DNA of 41,067 bases from Mobiluncus porci (GTDB lineage: Bacteria; Actinomycetota; Actinomycetes; Actinomycetales; Actinomycetaceae): assembly GCF_009695935.1 (NCBI RefSeq), contig NZ_VUMY01000020.1, forward strand, positions 1 through 41,067, in the 5' to 3' direction. Positions 1 through 7,791 of this stretch are shown one piece after another. The notes below the pieces were generated by a model. It ran no database searches and was not told the DNA's origin. It was given only the letters and a program-made list of their open reading frames with translations. Each line of letters opens with the position of its first letter. Position 1 is the stretch's first letter. Both the position numbers and the translations under genes were made by a program.

Positions 1-2
1 AG

Positions 3-95
3 CACATCACCAGGCGAAGCCTCCCCGGATGGGGCGACGGAATCATCTGGAACGAACTCCACCACACCACCCCCTACAACAACACCTGGGACTAA
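3..95 (+). CDS. C-terminal fragment of an unrecognised protein, cut by the window edge
   Basis: An open frame enters from the left edge and stops at TAA 93-95, giving the last 30 residues (ends ...LHHTTPYNNTWD). Nearly every codon ends in G or C, unlike the AT-rich DNA that follows, which suggests genuine coding sequence. I do not recognise the family. A transposase or surface protein C-terminus is possible, but nothing visible decides it. Confidence 0.4.
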   Translation, partial: HITRRSLPGWGDGIIWNELHHTTPYNNTWD

Positions 96-516
96 CCGGC
101 CAGACACACAATTTGTCCTTTAACCCTTCTCATCCGGTCAAGTTAGGCCAGAATTTCATGAAGAACAATTATGCTAATAGCGAAATTGCCCTGTCAGGCC
201 GGTCGTGATTCCTCTCACCCTAGCTTTCGCTTCATAATGAAAACTCGCTGATAAACGCGGTTTTAGGATTTTTACGTTCAAGAGATAACTGTCACTTGAG
301 AGTTTTCATTAATTTACTTTAACTCAATTTTTCCCTCTCTTCTTTCAATTCCCAGCCCCAGCACTTCCAAAAACAGCTCGAATTTGTCTAAATTTTTCCT
401 GGTGGTAAGTTGTAAGCAAGCTGAATATAACCTGACAAAATGCTTTGACAAGGACGTTAGATTTGCCGGAAATGTTCAGTCTTGAATGCAATCACTTACA
501 AAAACGGAGAAACTGA
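96..516. other. Long AT-rich non-coding region upstream of the secreted protein gene
   Basis: No convincing gene is seen in these 421 bases. The composition is clearly more AT-rich than the surroundings. A perfect -35 hexamer TTGACA lies at 445-450, but no good -10 follows at 17 bases, so the promoter is not settled. A ribosome binding site GGAGA at 506-510 sits correctly for the ATG at 517. A 12-bp inverted repeat inside the region is listed separately. Confidence 0.6.
235..311. repeat. 12-bp inverted repeat upstream of the secreted protein gene
   Basis: TAATGAAAACTC at 235-246 is matched by its perfect reverse complement GAGTTTTCATTA at 300-311, with 53 bases between. It may be a pair of operator half-sites or a remnant of a mobile-element end. 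No T-tract follows, so it is not an obvious terminator. Confidence 0.5.
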
Positions 517-1824
517 ATGAAAACCAAGCACGTACTTGCCTCGGTTGCTGGAGCTGCCCTCTTGGGTACCGCCATGATTATTCCGGCAAACGCTGACACT
601 TTCCAGAACTACGGACCGGAAACCGTGATCAACAACGCGAATCTGCCCTTGATCAACACCTACCGCTCCGCGAGCTACTTGAAGCCGAACGTTTTGAACG
701 CCTACCCAGTTTGTAACGCCGGCGAGGATCTTCGCACTGTGGTTTACAAGGTGACCACCGAATTCGAGCCCAAGGGCACGATTTCCTCCACCAACCGCAC
801 GGCTGAGGCGATTCCCTTGACCCAGACCTTGTCCAAGACGGAGTCCATCTCCTTCACCTACAAGAGCGAGTTGAACGCGGGCTTGAGTGCCACCGCCTCG
901 ACGAATAACGCTCCGGGAACCCCGAATGCCTCCATTACGGCCTCTCTGGCGAAGACCATGGGCTACTCGATTTCCTACGCCCTGTCCTACACCGCAGGAC
1001 AACAGATTGGCCCGTACATGGTTCCGGCAGGAAACACTGGCGAAGCCACCTACGGTTTCCGCACCATCAAGATGTCCGGCACCCAGCAAGCCTGCAAGCC
1101 CAACGGCACGTGGGGACCAGCCTTCGCTTGGTCTTCCAAGGCTCCGGTGAAGAATGAAGTGGTCGTCAAGATGTACGCAACCCCTGACGGCGCTATCGGT
1201 GGAGTGGGTGACACCAATCCTTCCGATAATGCAGGCTTCCCGGCTCCGACCGAGCAGTTCCAGGCTTCTACCGAGCTCCCGACTGTGGATCCGAGCAAGG
1301 GCGACCCAAGCCTCGATCTCAAGCCGTACTTGACGGTTTCCGCCTTGAAGTCCCCCGGCTTTGCTGGAGCGGTGGCTTTGCGCGTGAAGAACGTTGGTTC
1401 CGCGAACTACTACGGCGAGTTCCCAACTGTGTCCTTCCTCGTGAAGGTGCACCGCGCCTCCGGCCCTGAAGGCGTGGATCGTCTCATCACGCCGGGCCAG
1501 TTCAAGGGCTCCACCGTAGAAGATTTGGGCTTCGACAAGGCCACTTCCACCCGCACCTTCCGCGTGACGGTTTCCAACCTCATCAAGCCCGGCGACACGA
1601 TGCTCATTGCTAACTTCAACTTCGGCGATGGCTACATCGGGACGGCAAACGACAAGGACAAGCGTTTGAAGAACTGGATTGAGGTTTCTCAACTCGGTCG
1701 CCTCTCCGGAGACGTCTCGGTAACCAATGACCGCAACCTGGATTCTCGCGTGGCGAATCCGGCTGACGCGAAGGACTGGGTTACCACCACCGACTTAGGG
1801 AACCGCAACGCCGGTTTGTTCTAA
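517..1824 (+). CDS. Secreted protein with an aerolysin/ETX-MTX2-like central segment (putative)
   Basis: A protein of 435 residues. The N-terminus is a classic Sec signal peptide: MKTK, a hydrophobic stretch to about residue 22, and a likely cut after ANA (residue 26). Residues about 75-190 are Ser/Thr-rich with alternating polar and apolar residues in several strands, then the run IGPYMVPAGNTG (164-175). That pattern, including a V-P-x-G turn after paired amphipathic strands, resembles the insertion-hairpin region of ETX/MTX2 and other aerolysin-type beta pore formers. Only two cysteines are seen (66 and 193), which could form a disulfide. Residues about 265-400 have an Ig/CARDB-like feel (VKNVGSANY). 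No LPXTG or C-terminal membrane anchor is present, so release from the cell is expected. The start is set by GGAGA at 506-510. It stands alone as one transcription unit closed by a terminator. The pore-former assignment is inference; a cell-surface beta-sandwich protein is the main alternative. Confidence 0.75.
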   Translation: MKTKHVLASVAGAALLGTAMIIPANADTFQNYGPETVINNANLPLINTYRSASYLKPNVLNAYPVCNAGEDLRTVVYKVTTEFEPKGTISSTNRTAEAIPLTQTLSKTESISFTYKSELNAGLSATASTNNAPGTPNASITASLAKTMGYSISYALSYTAGQQIGPYMVPAGNTGEATYGFRTIKMSGTQQACKPNGTWGPAFAWSSKAPVKNEVVVKMYATPDGAIGGVGDTNPSDNAGFPAPTEQFQASTELPTVDPSKGDPSLDLKPYLTVSALKSPGFAGAVALRVKNVGSANYYGEFPTVSFLVKVHRASGPEGVDRLITPGQFKGSTVEDLGFDKATSTRTFRVTVSNLIKPGDTMLIANFNFGDGYIGTANDKDKRLKNWIEVSQLGRLSGDVSVTNDRNLDSRVANPADAKDWVTTTDLGNRNAGLF

Positions 1825-1854
1825 ACCATGAAGTTCTAGAACTAGAACACGGAC

Positions 1855-1899
1855 ACTTTGGGGATGTGAAGTTTCGACTTCACATCCCCGAAAGTTTTT
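1855..1899 (+). terminator. Strong intrinsic terminator of the secreted protein gene
   Basis: A perfect 13-bp stem (GGGGATGTGAAGT at 1860-1872, reverse complement at 1877-1889) is closed by a TTCG tetraloop and followed by GAAAGTTTTT. It lies about 35 bases after the stop codon. Confidence 0.9.
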
Positions 1900-1959
1900 A
1901 ACCATGATTTAACGCTTTATCCTCTGCGCTCCGCGAGATTGCATAGCTAAGATGGACTT

Positions 1960-2454
1960 ATGGCTACTACACATTTACAAGGTAATCCCGTCCAAACTGT
2001 TGGGGAACTTCCCGCTCTCGGTTCCGAGACTCCCAACTTCATGACCACCAAGTCAGATTTGAGCGATTTGCGCCTAGCTGATTTTGCTGGCAAAACCGTT
2101 CTGTTGAACATTTTTCCTTCGATTGACACCGGCGTTTGCGCGGCTTCCGTGAGGCGCTTCAATGTCGAGGCGGCATCCCGACCCGAGGTTCAAGTTATCG
2201 GGGTCTCGATGGATCTTCCTTTCGCGCTGGATCGCTTCTGCGCAGCGGAAGGAATCGACCATGTCATCACGACCTCCGCGTTCCGCTCCGATTTCGGCGA
2301 TGTCTACGGCGTAAAACTCGCCGACTCCCCCATGGCCGGTCTGCTCGCTCGCGCCGTCATCGTGATTGATCCGGAAGGCAAGGTGAAATACACCCAGCTC
2401 GTGGATGAAATCACCACCGACCCTGATTTCGACGCGGCCCTCGCGGCGCTCTAG
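1960..2454 (+). CDS. tpx: Thiol peroxidase, atypical 2-Cys peroxiredoxin
   Basis: Tpx reduces hydrogen peroxide and alkyl hydroperoxides with thioredoxin as reductant, in the cytoplasm. The 164-residue length is normal for the family. The peroxidatic cysteine is C60 in the FPSIDTGVC motif (T57-x-x-C60), and the resolving cysteine is C94 in DRFCAAEG, the usual Tpx spacing. The N-terminal HLQGNPVQTVGELP is also typical. The ATG is preceded by TAAGAT (1945-1950), which may be a -10 element very close to the start; no strong ribosome binding site is visible, so the transcript may have a very short leader. It sits alone between a terminator and a decayed ABC ATPase gene whose 3' end overlaps its stop codon. 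A pyruvate oxidase that makes peroxide is encoded about 11 kb away, so peroxide detoxification is a plausible need. Confidence 0.95.
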   Translation: MATTHLQGNPVQTVGELPALGSETPNFMTTKSDLSDLRLADFAGKTVLLNIFPSIDTGVCAASVRRFNVEAASRPEVQVIGVSMDLPFALDRFCAAEGIDHVITTSAFRSDFGDVYGVKLADSPMAGLLARAVIVIDPEGKVKYTQLVDEITTDPDFDAALAAL

Positions 2455-2771
2455 TCTAGCGGGCTGAGTTGTACCTCTAGATCACAGGCATCTGCCACAT
2501 TGCGATCGTGGGTAACAACAATAAGAGATTTGTGATATTCGTGCTGAAGCTGGAGTATCTCTCGAAGCACGACATTTGCTAGTTTCGGATCGAGTGCACC
2601 GGTAGGTTCATCAGCAAGGATGAGCCTACCGGGTTTTAATATGCACCTAGCCAGGGCTACCCGCTGTTGCTCACCACCAGAGAGGGTGAAAACCTTTTCA
2701 TGGACAATTTGCGATAGCCCGAGCCGGTTGACAGGAGCACCAACGGATAAGCAGCGAGACCGCGCATACAC
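2451..2771 (-). pseudogene. Truncated ABC transporter ATPase (bacteriocin-type exporter), C-terminal half only
   Basis: The reading frame keeps the ABC signature LSGGEQQRVALAR, Walker B LILADEPTGALDP, and the switch histidine in IVVTHD, then runs to a natural-looking C-terminus. Everything upstream of the signature, including Walker A, is missing; the first dozen or so residues look like unrelated sequence read through. The family resembles LolD/MacB and lactococcin-972-type exporter ATPases. A fragment lacking Walker A cannot hydrolyse ATP, so this is a gene remnant. Its stop codon overlaps the tpx stop, and IS debris lies on its broken side, which suggests an insertion or deletion removed the rest. 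Confidence 0.85.
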
Positions 2772-2889
2772 TGGTCCCAGTCACGGAGCGCAACAATATA
2801 GATGCGATTATACTGACTGAACCGACTGGCATGACTCTGTAATTTAGGTCCGTTTGTTTTGAGAGTTCTTGATGGCCGTTTTTGGCAGA

Positions 2890-3188
2890 ATGGAGGTCAT
2901 GGTGAGTAAGCGACGGGGTTATAGTTCGGAAGATGTTGTGAAAGCGCTGGAGAAGGCGGCGTTGAGGGAGTTGGCTGAGGGAAACTTCTGAGCCCGGCTA
3001 GGCGCCGGGCGGGCGTGGTTTGTTTGATGGAACGCCTTGATATTAGCGAGGGTAAGGCCTGTAAGCTTGCGGGTTTGTCGCGTAGCGCGTTTCGTCGTAA
3101 ACCGAACCGGGAACGGGTCGATGACCCGGACAAGGCCCTGCGTGAGAAGCTGCGTCAATGGGCTAAGACTCATCCGCGTCTTGGATAA
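2890..3188 (+). mobile_element. Remnant of an IS3-like element (orfA/orfB pieces)
   Basis: Two short frames are visible. The first (2890-2991) encodes 33 residues beginning MEVMVSKRRGYSSEDVV, with the look of a truncated OrfA start. The second (3027-3188, 53 residues) starts MERLDISEGKACKLAGLSRS and ends KTHPRLG at a TAA. This matches the beginning of IS3-family OrfB, which carries a helix-turn-helix-like start and then a HPR-x-G motif before the catalytic region. The DDE catalytic core is entirely absent. A hairpin (GCCCGGC/GCCGGGC, 2992-2998 and 3004-3010) lies between the two frames. The OrfB identity is better supported than OrfA. Confidence 0.65.
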
Positions 3189-3201
3189 CCGCGGCCCTGT
3201 C

Positions 3202-3313
3202 CTGGGTGGCCACTTTCATGGCCATTTTTGCGCTAGCACAACATCTCGAATTGCTTTGACCTGGGATTATAAAATCAGAGTCCCTATAAATTGGATTCGT
3301 TGTGGCCACCCAG
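3202..3313. repeat. 12-bp inverted repeat bounding an AT-rich 88-bp segment
   Basis: CTGGGTGGCCAC at 3202-3213 is exactly inverted as GTGGCCACCCAG at 3302-3313. The right arm lies 15 bases beyond the stop of the rRNA methylase gene. The motif ATGGCCATTTTTG just inside the left arm resembles ATGGCCGTTTTTG near 2872, upstream of the IS fragments. The arrangement looks like leftover transposon ends. Confidence 0.55.
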
Positions 3314-3328
3314 AACGCGGATCTGACA

Positions 3329-4144
3329 TTAAGCGCGAGAATGCTGCGCGGAGGCAGTGAGCCAAAGCGCCAGAGTGGCGGCTTGAGTAACATTCAAAGA
3401 CTCCGCGCGGCCGAACATGGGGATCGACACCAGAGTGTCACAAAGCGCGAGTTCAGCGGCGCTGAGCCCGTGGGCCTCATTGCCCATCATCCACGCGATT
3501 TTCTTGTCAGCAAACTGCCGCGCTGTTTCTGGGCCTAGCTCTAGGGTTGCTTCGAGGGCGGTTCCGGCGATCACCCAGCCCTCCGCGTGAAGAACCCCAG
3601 CCAACTCAGCGAGGTCAGTAAAACGCGGGGTCGGCAAGTGAAAAACGCTGCCGACCGAAGCGCGGATAACCTTTGGTGAAGTCGAATCGGCAGAATCCGA
3701 ACCCAGGAAAACCGCACTCGCCCCGCAAGCATCAGCCAGCCGAATCAACGTCCCGACGTTGCCGGGATCCTGGGTGGCCGGCAGGATAAGAGCCAGCCTT
3801 CCAGACAGCTCCGAGAGCGCCGGAAAAGCCGAGAGCCTCGCTACCCCAATCCATCCCTGGGCCGCATCAGCCACAGCCTTCGCGACCCGCTCGCTCACAA
3901 TATGGCCATGAACCGGGGAACTTTCCAATAAGCTCCCGAGTTCAGGATCTCCCAAAAGCGCCGACTCACTCGCGTAGACGTCAACCAAAGACTCCGGCGC
4001 AAAACGCAGGGCTTCGCGCAGGGCTTGCGGGCCTTCCACCCTTGTCAGGCCGGTTTTGAGACGCAAAGAGCGCCGCGAGAGGCTCTCGATTTTCCTCATC
4101 TTTTCGGAAGTGGGATTGTCAAGAATCTCGCGGCGCTCCAGCAT
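3329..4144 (-). CDS. SpoU/TrmH-family RNA 2'-O-ribose methyltransferase
   Basis: This SPOUT-class enzyme transfers methyl from S-adenosylmethionine to a ribose 2'-OH in rRNA or tRNA. All three SpoU motifs are present: motif 1 around TQDPGNVGTLIRLADA (with the invariant N-x-G-x-x-I/x-R), motif 2 MGNEAHGLS, and motif 3 IPMFGRAESLNVTQAA. An N-terminal substrate-binding region (about residues 15-110) precedes the catalytic knot. I chose ATG 4144; an in-frame TTG at 4156 is the alternative and would add four residues. It follows rplT closely, the usual actinobacterial arrangement of the infC–rpmI–rplT operon, where the annotated product is often a 23S rRNA methylase. The exact target nucleotide cannot be read from sequence. 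Confidence 0.9.
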   Translation of the reverse strand: MLERREILDNPTSEKMRKIESLSRRSLRLKTGLTRVEGPQALREALRFAPESLVDVYASESALLGDPELGSLLESSPVHGHIVSERVAKAVADAAQGWIGVARLSAFPALSELSGRLALILPATQDPGNVGTLIRLADACGASAVFLGSDSADSTSPKVIRASVGSVFHLPTPRFTDLAELAGVLHAEGWVIAGTALEATLELGPETARQFADKKIAWMMGNEAHGLSAAELALCDTLVSIPMFGRAESLNVTQAATLALWLTASAQHSRA

Positions 4145-4162
4145 CGTATCGGCCAAAGAAGC

Positions 4163-4543
4163 CTAGGCGGCTTTCTGGTTCACGTCGGCAGGCAGAGCGT
4201 CCTTCGCGACCTTCACCAAAGCGTTGAAAGCCTCGATATCGCTCACCGCGAGCTCAGCGAGCATCCGGCGATCGACTTCTACCTCGGCCAGGCGCAATCC
4301 CTGCATGAAACGGTTGTAGGTCATGCCCTCCGCGCGGCACGCGGCATTGATGCGGGTGATCCAGAGTTTCCGGAAATCACCCTTGCGAGCCTTACGGTCA
4401 CGGTAGTTATAAACGAAAGAGTGAGTGACCTGTTCCTTCGCCTTGCGGTAGAGGCGAGAGCGCTGGCCACGATAGCCTTCGGCGCGCTCCATAGTGGTGC
4501 GGCGTTTCTTGTGAGCATTTACTGCGCGCTTTACACGAGCCAT
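4163..4543 (-). CDS. rplT: 50S ribosomal protein L20
   Basis: L20 binds 23S rRNA early in 50S assembly. The 126-residue protein opens [16 protein letters not shown], the typical basic N-terminal extension, and has the family segments [15 protein letters not shown] and [13 protein letters not shown]. Length is normal. The gene lies 26 bases after rpmI and 18 bases before the methylase ATG. In many bacteria L20 represses this operon at the mRNA level; no matching pseudoknot could be identified by eye here. Confidence 0.98.
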   Translation of the reverse strand: MARVKRAVNAHKKRRTTMERAEGYRGQRSRLYRKAKEQVTHSFVYNYRDRKARKGDFRKLWITRINAACRAEGMTYNRFMQGLRLAEVEVDRRMLAELAVSDIEAFNALVKVAKDALPADVNQKAA

Positions 4544-4569
4544 GATTTATCTCCTTTTCCTAACTTCCC

Positions 4570-4764
4570 TTAAATTCCCAAGAGCTTCTTGACGCGCTTG
4601 ACGTCAGCGGGAGCCACGACCTGATCTTGGCTCAAGCGACGGGTGCGACGGGAGGACTTGTGCTCCAACAGGTGGCGCTTATTGGCGCTTTCACGCATGA
4701 GCTTTCCCGAACCGGTAACGCGGAAGCGCTTCTTAGTCCCCGAGTGGGTCTTATTCTTTGGCAT
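4570..4764 (-). CDS. rpmI: 50S ribosomal protein L35
   Basis: A 64-residue very basic protein beginning [15 protein letters not shown], the hallmark of L35, with the later [14 protein letters not shown] core. It is a late-assembly component of the large subunit. It begins three bases after the infC stop codon, so translation is probably coupled to infC, and L20 follows. Confidence 0.98.
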   Translation of the reverse strand: MPKNKTHSGTKKRFRVTGSGKLMRESANKRHLLEHKSSRRTRRLSQDQVVAPADVKRVKKLLGI

Positions 4765-4767
4765 TTT

Positions 4768-5898
4768 TTATTTCTCCTCTGTTTCGGCCTTGGCTGACCT
4801 GGCAGCCTTCGGTTTTTCGGTTTTGCCCGCAGTGGACGTTTCGCTCTTTGGGGCAGTCTTTTTGGCGGTGCTTCGAGCCGTGGTTCCGGTCTTCGCGCCC
4901 GCAGTCTTAGCGGCGGGTTTCCGCGCCGTGGTTTTCGCGGTGGTCCGTGAAGTGGTGGTCTTCTTGGGGGTCGCTTTCGTTTCCGCGCCCTCCGTGGTCT
5001 TTGTTCCAGCAGTTGATTTAGCCGGAGTTTTCGCAGTAGTCCGCGCCGAAGTTCTTGCCGGCGCCGGCTTCTCGGCAGCAGGTTTCTCCGCGGTCTTTTC
5101 GGTTGCGTCCGCTTTGACACCAGCAGTCTTCGTCGCTGCGGGTTTCGGAGAGCTCGAAGTTGGCAGAGTCGGTGGAGTGTCACTGGCGGAACTCATGTTT
5201 TCCGCCGCAATAGCAGCCGCACCGAGGTTGCCCTCCCCCAACTGTGAGAAAGTCAACGGCTTCAAAACCGGAGCATTGGCCTGTTCCGCGACACGCTGCT
5301 GGTTTCGAAGCGCCCGCTCCGCCTTCGCGTCTCGCTTCGCTTGACGCTCATCTTCGCGGCGTTTGCGCTGGGCAGACACCGCGTCAGTCTTCTTCTTCAC
5401 CGGACCGATGACCATCGTCATGTTGCGACCGTCTTGGCGCGGGGAGGATTCAACAATCCCGTCCTCAGCAATGTCCTCAGCCAAGCGTTCCATAAGCTTA
5501 ATTCCCATTTCCGGACGGGACTGTTCGCGACCGCGGAACTTGATCATGATCTTGACCTTGTCGCCGCCGTCCAAGAAACGCTTGATGTGGCCGAGTTTCA
5601 CCTCGTAGTCATGTTGGTCAATCTTGAGGCCGAGACGGATTTCTTTCAACTGGGTGGCAGCTTGATTGCGACGCTGGTCGCGGGCTTTCTGGGCGGCTTC
5701 GTATTTGTATTTGCCGTAGTCCATCAGTTTGCAGACCGGAGGATGCGCTTCGGGGGCCACCTCGACCAGGTCCAAACCGGCGTCTTCGGCCATCATCAAG
5801 GCCTTGCCGATAGCAACTACCCCGATTTGTTCACCTTCTTTGCCAACCAAGCGCACTTCACGCACCCGAATTTGGTCATTAATCCTTACGTCTGAAAT
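4768..5898 (-). CDS. infC: Translation initiation factor IF-3 with AUU start and long Lys/Ala/Thr tail
   Basis: IF3 binds the 30S subunit and checks start codon–initiator tRNA pairing. Conserved parts include [15 protein letters not shown] at the N-terminus, the linker-helix segment [15 protein letters not shown], and [13 protein letters not shown] in the C-domain. The upstream sequence extends conserved homology (SDVRINDQI) to an ATT at 5896-5898, preceded by AGGAG (5904-5908) five bases away; no ATG lies in frame there. An AUU start is the known autoregulatory start in E. coli infC. A GTG at 5865 would cut off conserved residues. The protein is about 376 residues against roughly 180-210 in most bacteria. 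After about residue 171 comes a charged linker and then roughly 160 residues rich in Lys, Ala, Thr and Pro, like histone H1 tails. Function of the tail is unknown; extra RNA binding is a guess. Confidence 0.93.
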   Translation of the reverse strand: MSDVRINDQIRVREVRLVGKEGEQIGVVAIGKALMMAEDAGLDLVEVAPEAHPPVCKLMDYGKYKYEAAQKARDQRRNQAATQLKEIRLGLKIDQHDYEVKLGHIKRFLDGGDKVKIMIKFRGREQSRPEMGIKLMERLAEDIAEDGIVESSPRQDGRNMTMVIGPVKKKTDAVSAQRKRREDERQAKRDAKAERALRNQQRVAEQANAPVLKPLTFSQLGEGNLGAAAIAAENMSSASDTPPTLPTSSSPKPAATKTAGVKADATEKTAEKPAAEKPAPARTSARTTAKTPAKSTAGTKTTEGAETKATPKKTTTSRTTAKTTARKPAAKTAGAKTGTTARSTAKKTAPKSETSTAGKTEKPKAARSAKAETEEK

Positions 5899-6079
5899 GA
5901 GGACTCCTAGTTTGTTTCTTTACCTTTGGAGCGCGCGCAGAGACTCCCCGCACCTTTAGTGCAAGTTCAAGACCATTACCCAAGACGTGCCGAGCACCGG
6001 GATGAGGTGGGAAAGAGTTTCCGCTTCGCGCCGACCATCGGCCGGACCGAATAAGTTTAGCAATAAACCGCGGAAAAGC
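5899..6079 (-). promoter_or_regulatory. infC 5' leader and promoter region with nested inverted repeats
   Basis: This gap separates tatC from infC and must hold the promoter of the infC operon. TTTCCGC (6018-6024) pairs with GCGGAAA (6070-6076), and between them GCCGA/TCGGC (6030-6034, 6038-6042) can form a small hairpin. The structure may be the tatC terminator or part of the infC leader; no clear T-tract follows it. The ribosome binding site AGGAG is at 5904-5908. Confidence 0.5.
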
Positions 6080-6829
6080 CTAATCGGAGGTTTTTTTCAC
6101 GACCCTCCAGTCATGAATCGCGGAGATTCCGACAGCCCCGAAATAGAGCGTCAAAAGCACCAAGGCCTGCAAGATGACCGGCCAGGGGGTAGGAAGCGGG
6201 TTGGCTATGGCAGAAAAAATGAAGGCGACCATGACCGCCCAGCGCCAGCCTTTGAGCATCTGTCGGGCTTTCAAAACACCCACGAAGTTCAACATTACGA
6301 GGATTTCGGGAATCAGGAAAGACACCCCGAAGGCTAATACCAGGTGAATATAGAAACGAATATAGGAGTCCGCCTGGAGATACATGGCAGAGTTAGGTGG
6401 GGTGAAAGAAGAGAGAATATCGACCGCGCGCGGCGCAGTCCAATCCCCGAAGACCGCTCCGGCGAGAAACAACACTACCCCGACCAAGCCGAAGATAGCG
6501 AGCCATTTTCTCTCGCGCTTCTTCAATCCTGGCCACAGGAATGCCAGTAGCTGGGAGATCCACCACGGGGAAGCCAGCAGAAGGCCGAGCCACAGGGCCA
6601 CGCGAATTTTCAGGTCGAAAGCAGCGCCAATGGTCTGGAAATTCAGTTCGGCTCCCCCGATGGTTTTCATTGGGGCGGTGATGTGACCGAGCGCCGGGTC
6701 GTAGAGGAACCAGCCACCGATGGCGGCCACACCGATGCCGATGAATGCCGAGATGAGACGTTTCCGGAGCTCCTTTAGATGCGCCGCAATCGTCATCACC
6801 CCGGGCTGAGGGCTTTTGTCCTCACTCAA
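6080..6829 (-). CDS. tatC: Sec-independent protein translocase subunit TatC
   Basis: TatC is the polytopic membrane receptor for twin-arginine signal peptides. The 249-residue protein shows the family opening AAHLKELRKRL with the conserved Glu of the first cytoplasmic region, six hydrophobic segments, and the FLIPEILVML stretch with its conserved Glu. The start is TTG at 6829, overlapping the tatA stop as TTGA; an internal ATG at 6796 (MTIAAHLKEL) is a credible alternative that better fits usual TatC length at the N-terminus. It is the last gene of a tatB–tatA–tatC operon. Confidence 0.95.
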   Translation of the reverse strand: MSEDKSPQPGVMTIAAHLKELRKRLISAFIGIGVAAIGGWFLYDPALGHITAPMKTIGGAELNFQTIGAAFDLKIRVALWLGLLLASPWWISQLLAFLWPGLKKRERKWLAIFGLVGVVLFLAGAVFGDWTAPRAVDILSSFTPPNSAMYLQADSYIRFYIHLVLAFGVSFLIPEILVMLNFVGVLKARQMLKGWRWAVMVAFIFSAIANPLPTPWPVILQALVLLTLYFGAVGISAIHDWRVVKKTSD

Positions 6830-7116
6830 TTATTCTGCTCGGGAATGGTGGAAGTGTCCGCAGACTGGGGCTTCGGAGCCGCCTGCGTCGGAGATTGCAC
6901 CTGCGGGGGCTCTTTTTGAGCCGGAGGTGTCTGGGTGGCCTGGGGAGTGTCATCCGTCAAATCGTTTAGCTCTTCTTTGAGAACCTTGGCGGACTTGCCG
7001 ACATTGCGCGCAATATCGGGAAGCTTCGCGGCTCCAAAAACCACCACCAGAATAAGAATGACAGTAATCCATACCCAGGGGCTCACACTCATCATGACTA
7101 CGTGCGCGGGGACCAT
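6826..7116 (-). CDS. tatA: Sec-independent protein translocase subunit TatA
   Basis: TatA forms the pore-like oligomer of the Tat system. The 96-residue protein has one N-terminal membrane helix (WVWITVILILVVVFGAAKL), the FGAAKLPDIARNVG hinge and amphipathic helix, and a Pro/Gln/Thr-rich hydrophilic tail. The ATG at 7116 is supported by AAAGGAG just upstream. The first few residues (MVPAHVVMM) are longer than usual, so ATG at one of the two following methionines is possible. It lies between tatB and tatC. Confidence 0.95.
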   Translation of the reverse strand: MVPAHVVMMSVSPWVWITVILILVVVFGAAKLPDIARNVGKSAKVLKEELNDLTDDTPQATQTPPAQKEPPQVQSPTQAAPKPQSADTSTIPEQNN

Positions 7117-7141
7117 ATTTCTCCTTTGAATCGCTTGACTT

Positions 7142-7618
7142 TCAGTTTAGCTTATTTTCAGTATCGGTATTATTTCCAGTTGAAGTTTCGGTCTCGTCTC
7201 CGGTGGGGCTGCCTTCCGCTGCGGCCTGTTCGCTGCGGCGTTTATCTTCCAAAGCCTGAAGCTGGGGCTCGAATAGTTTCAGGCTCTCCGGAATCGTCTT
7301 TTCGGGGCTGGATTCGTAAGGGGCGTTCTTGGAAGTTCCGGAAGCGGCCTGCATCCACAGTTCCATTTCTTCTGCGACAGCCTCTTTGACCAAACGCCTG
7401 GGGTCATAAAGGCGCGGGTCAAAAGCGGAGAGGTCAACTTTCAAGCCCTCTTCGGTGGCGGTGGTTTCTTCCCTCAACCTAGCAGACCAGCCCCGCAGCG
7501 AATCCAGGGCTTTTTTCAACCACATGATTCCCTGGGCGGCATGGCGCGGCCCGATAATGACGACCCCCACGACCAAGATCAAGAGCAGCTCCGAGCCACT
7601 AATCCCAAAGAATTCCAC
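7142..7618 (-). CDS. tatB: Sec-independent protein translocase subunit TatB
   Basis: TatB joins TatC in the twin-arginine signal receptor. This 158-residue protein opens FFGISGSELLLILVVGVVIIGP, matching TatB's short N-terminus, single membrane helix and GP hinge, followed by an amphipathic helix (WLKKALDSLRGWSARL) and a long acidic tail. The tail and the F-G-I-S-x-S-E start distinguish it from TatA. The start is GTG at 7618. It heads the Tat operon and faces hppA across a 173-base divergent promoter region. Confidence 0.88.
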   Translation of the reverse strand: MEFFGISGSELLLILVVGVVIIGPRHAAQGIMWLKKALDSLRGWSARLREETTATEEGLKVDLSAFDPRLYDPRRLVKEAVAEEMELWMQAASGTSKNAPYESSPEKTIPESLKLFEPQLQALEDKRRSEQAAAEGSPTGDETETSTGNNTDTENKLN

Positions 7619-7791
7619 GCCTTTAATCCTAAGGATTTTGTGGCGCCCCTCAAAAACACGGTGCGCTAGTGAATTTTTGAGAGCAAGCGAAAAGACTCAT
7701 TTTCAAAATAGCACAGCAAAGTCCCCCCAGACCCGAGAGGAAAAACTAGACTTAAAACATCGGTAAAGCCCTAGTGAAACGAGGTCAACTG

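Noticed and set aside
496-1692. Long open frame on the minus strand opposite the secreted protein gene
   Set aside because: It has no signal peptide or recognisable domain and lies wholly antisense to a gene with a good ribosome binding site, signal peptide and terminator.
2992-3010. Hairpin between the IS fragments as a programmed frameshift signal
   Set aside because: IS3-type frameshifting needs a slippery A-rich heptamer before the hairpin, and none is present.
4643-5344. Hydrophobic-looking plus-strand frame opposite the infC tail
   Set aside because: Its Ala/Val/Phe-rich translation is the complement of Lys/Ala/Thr codons, not a membrane protein gene.
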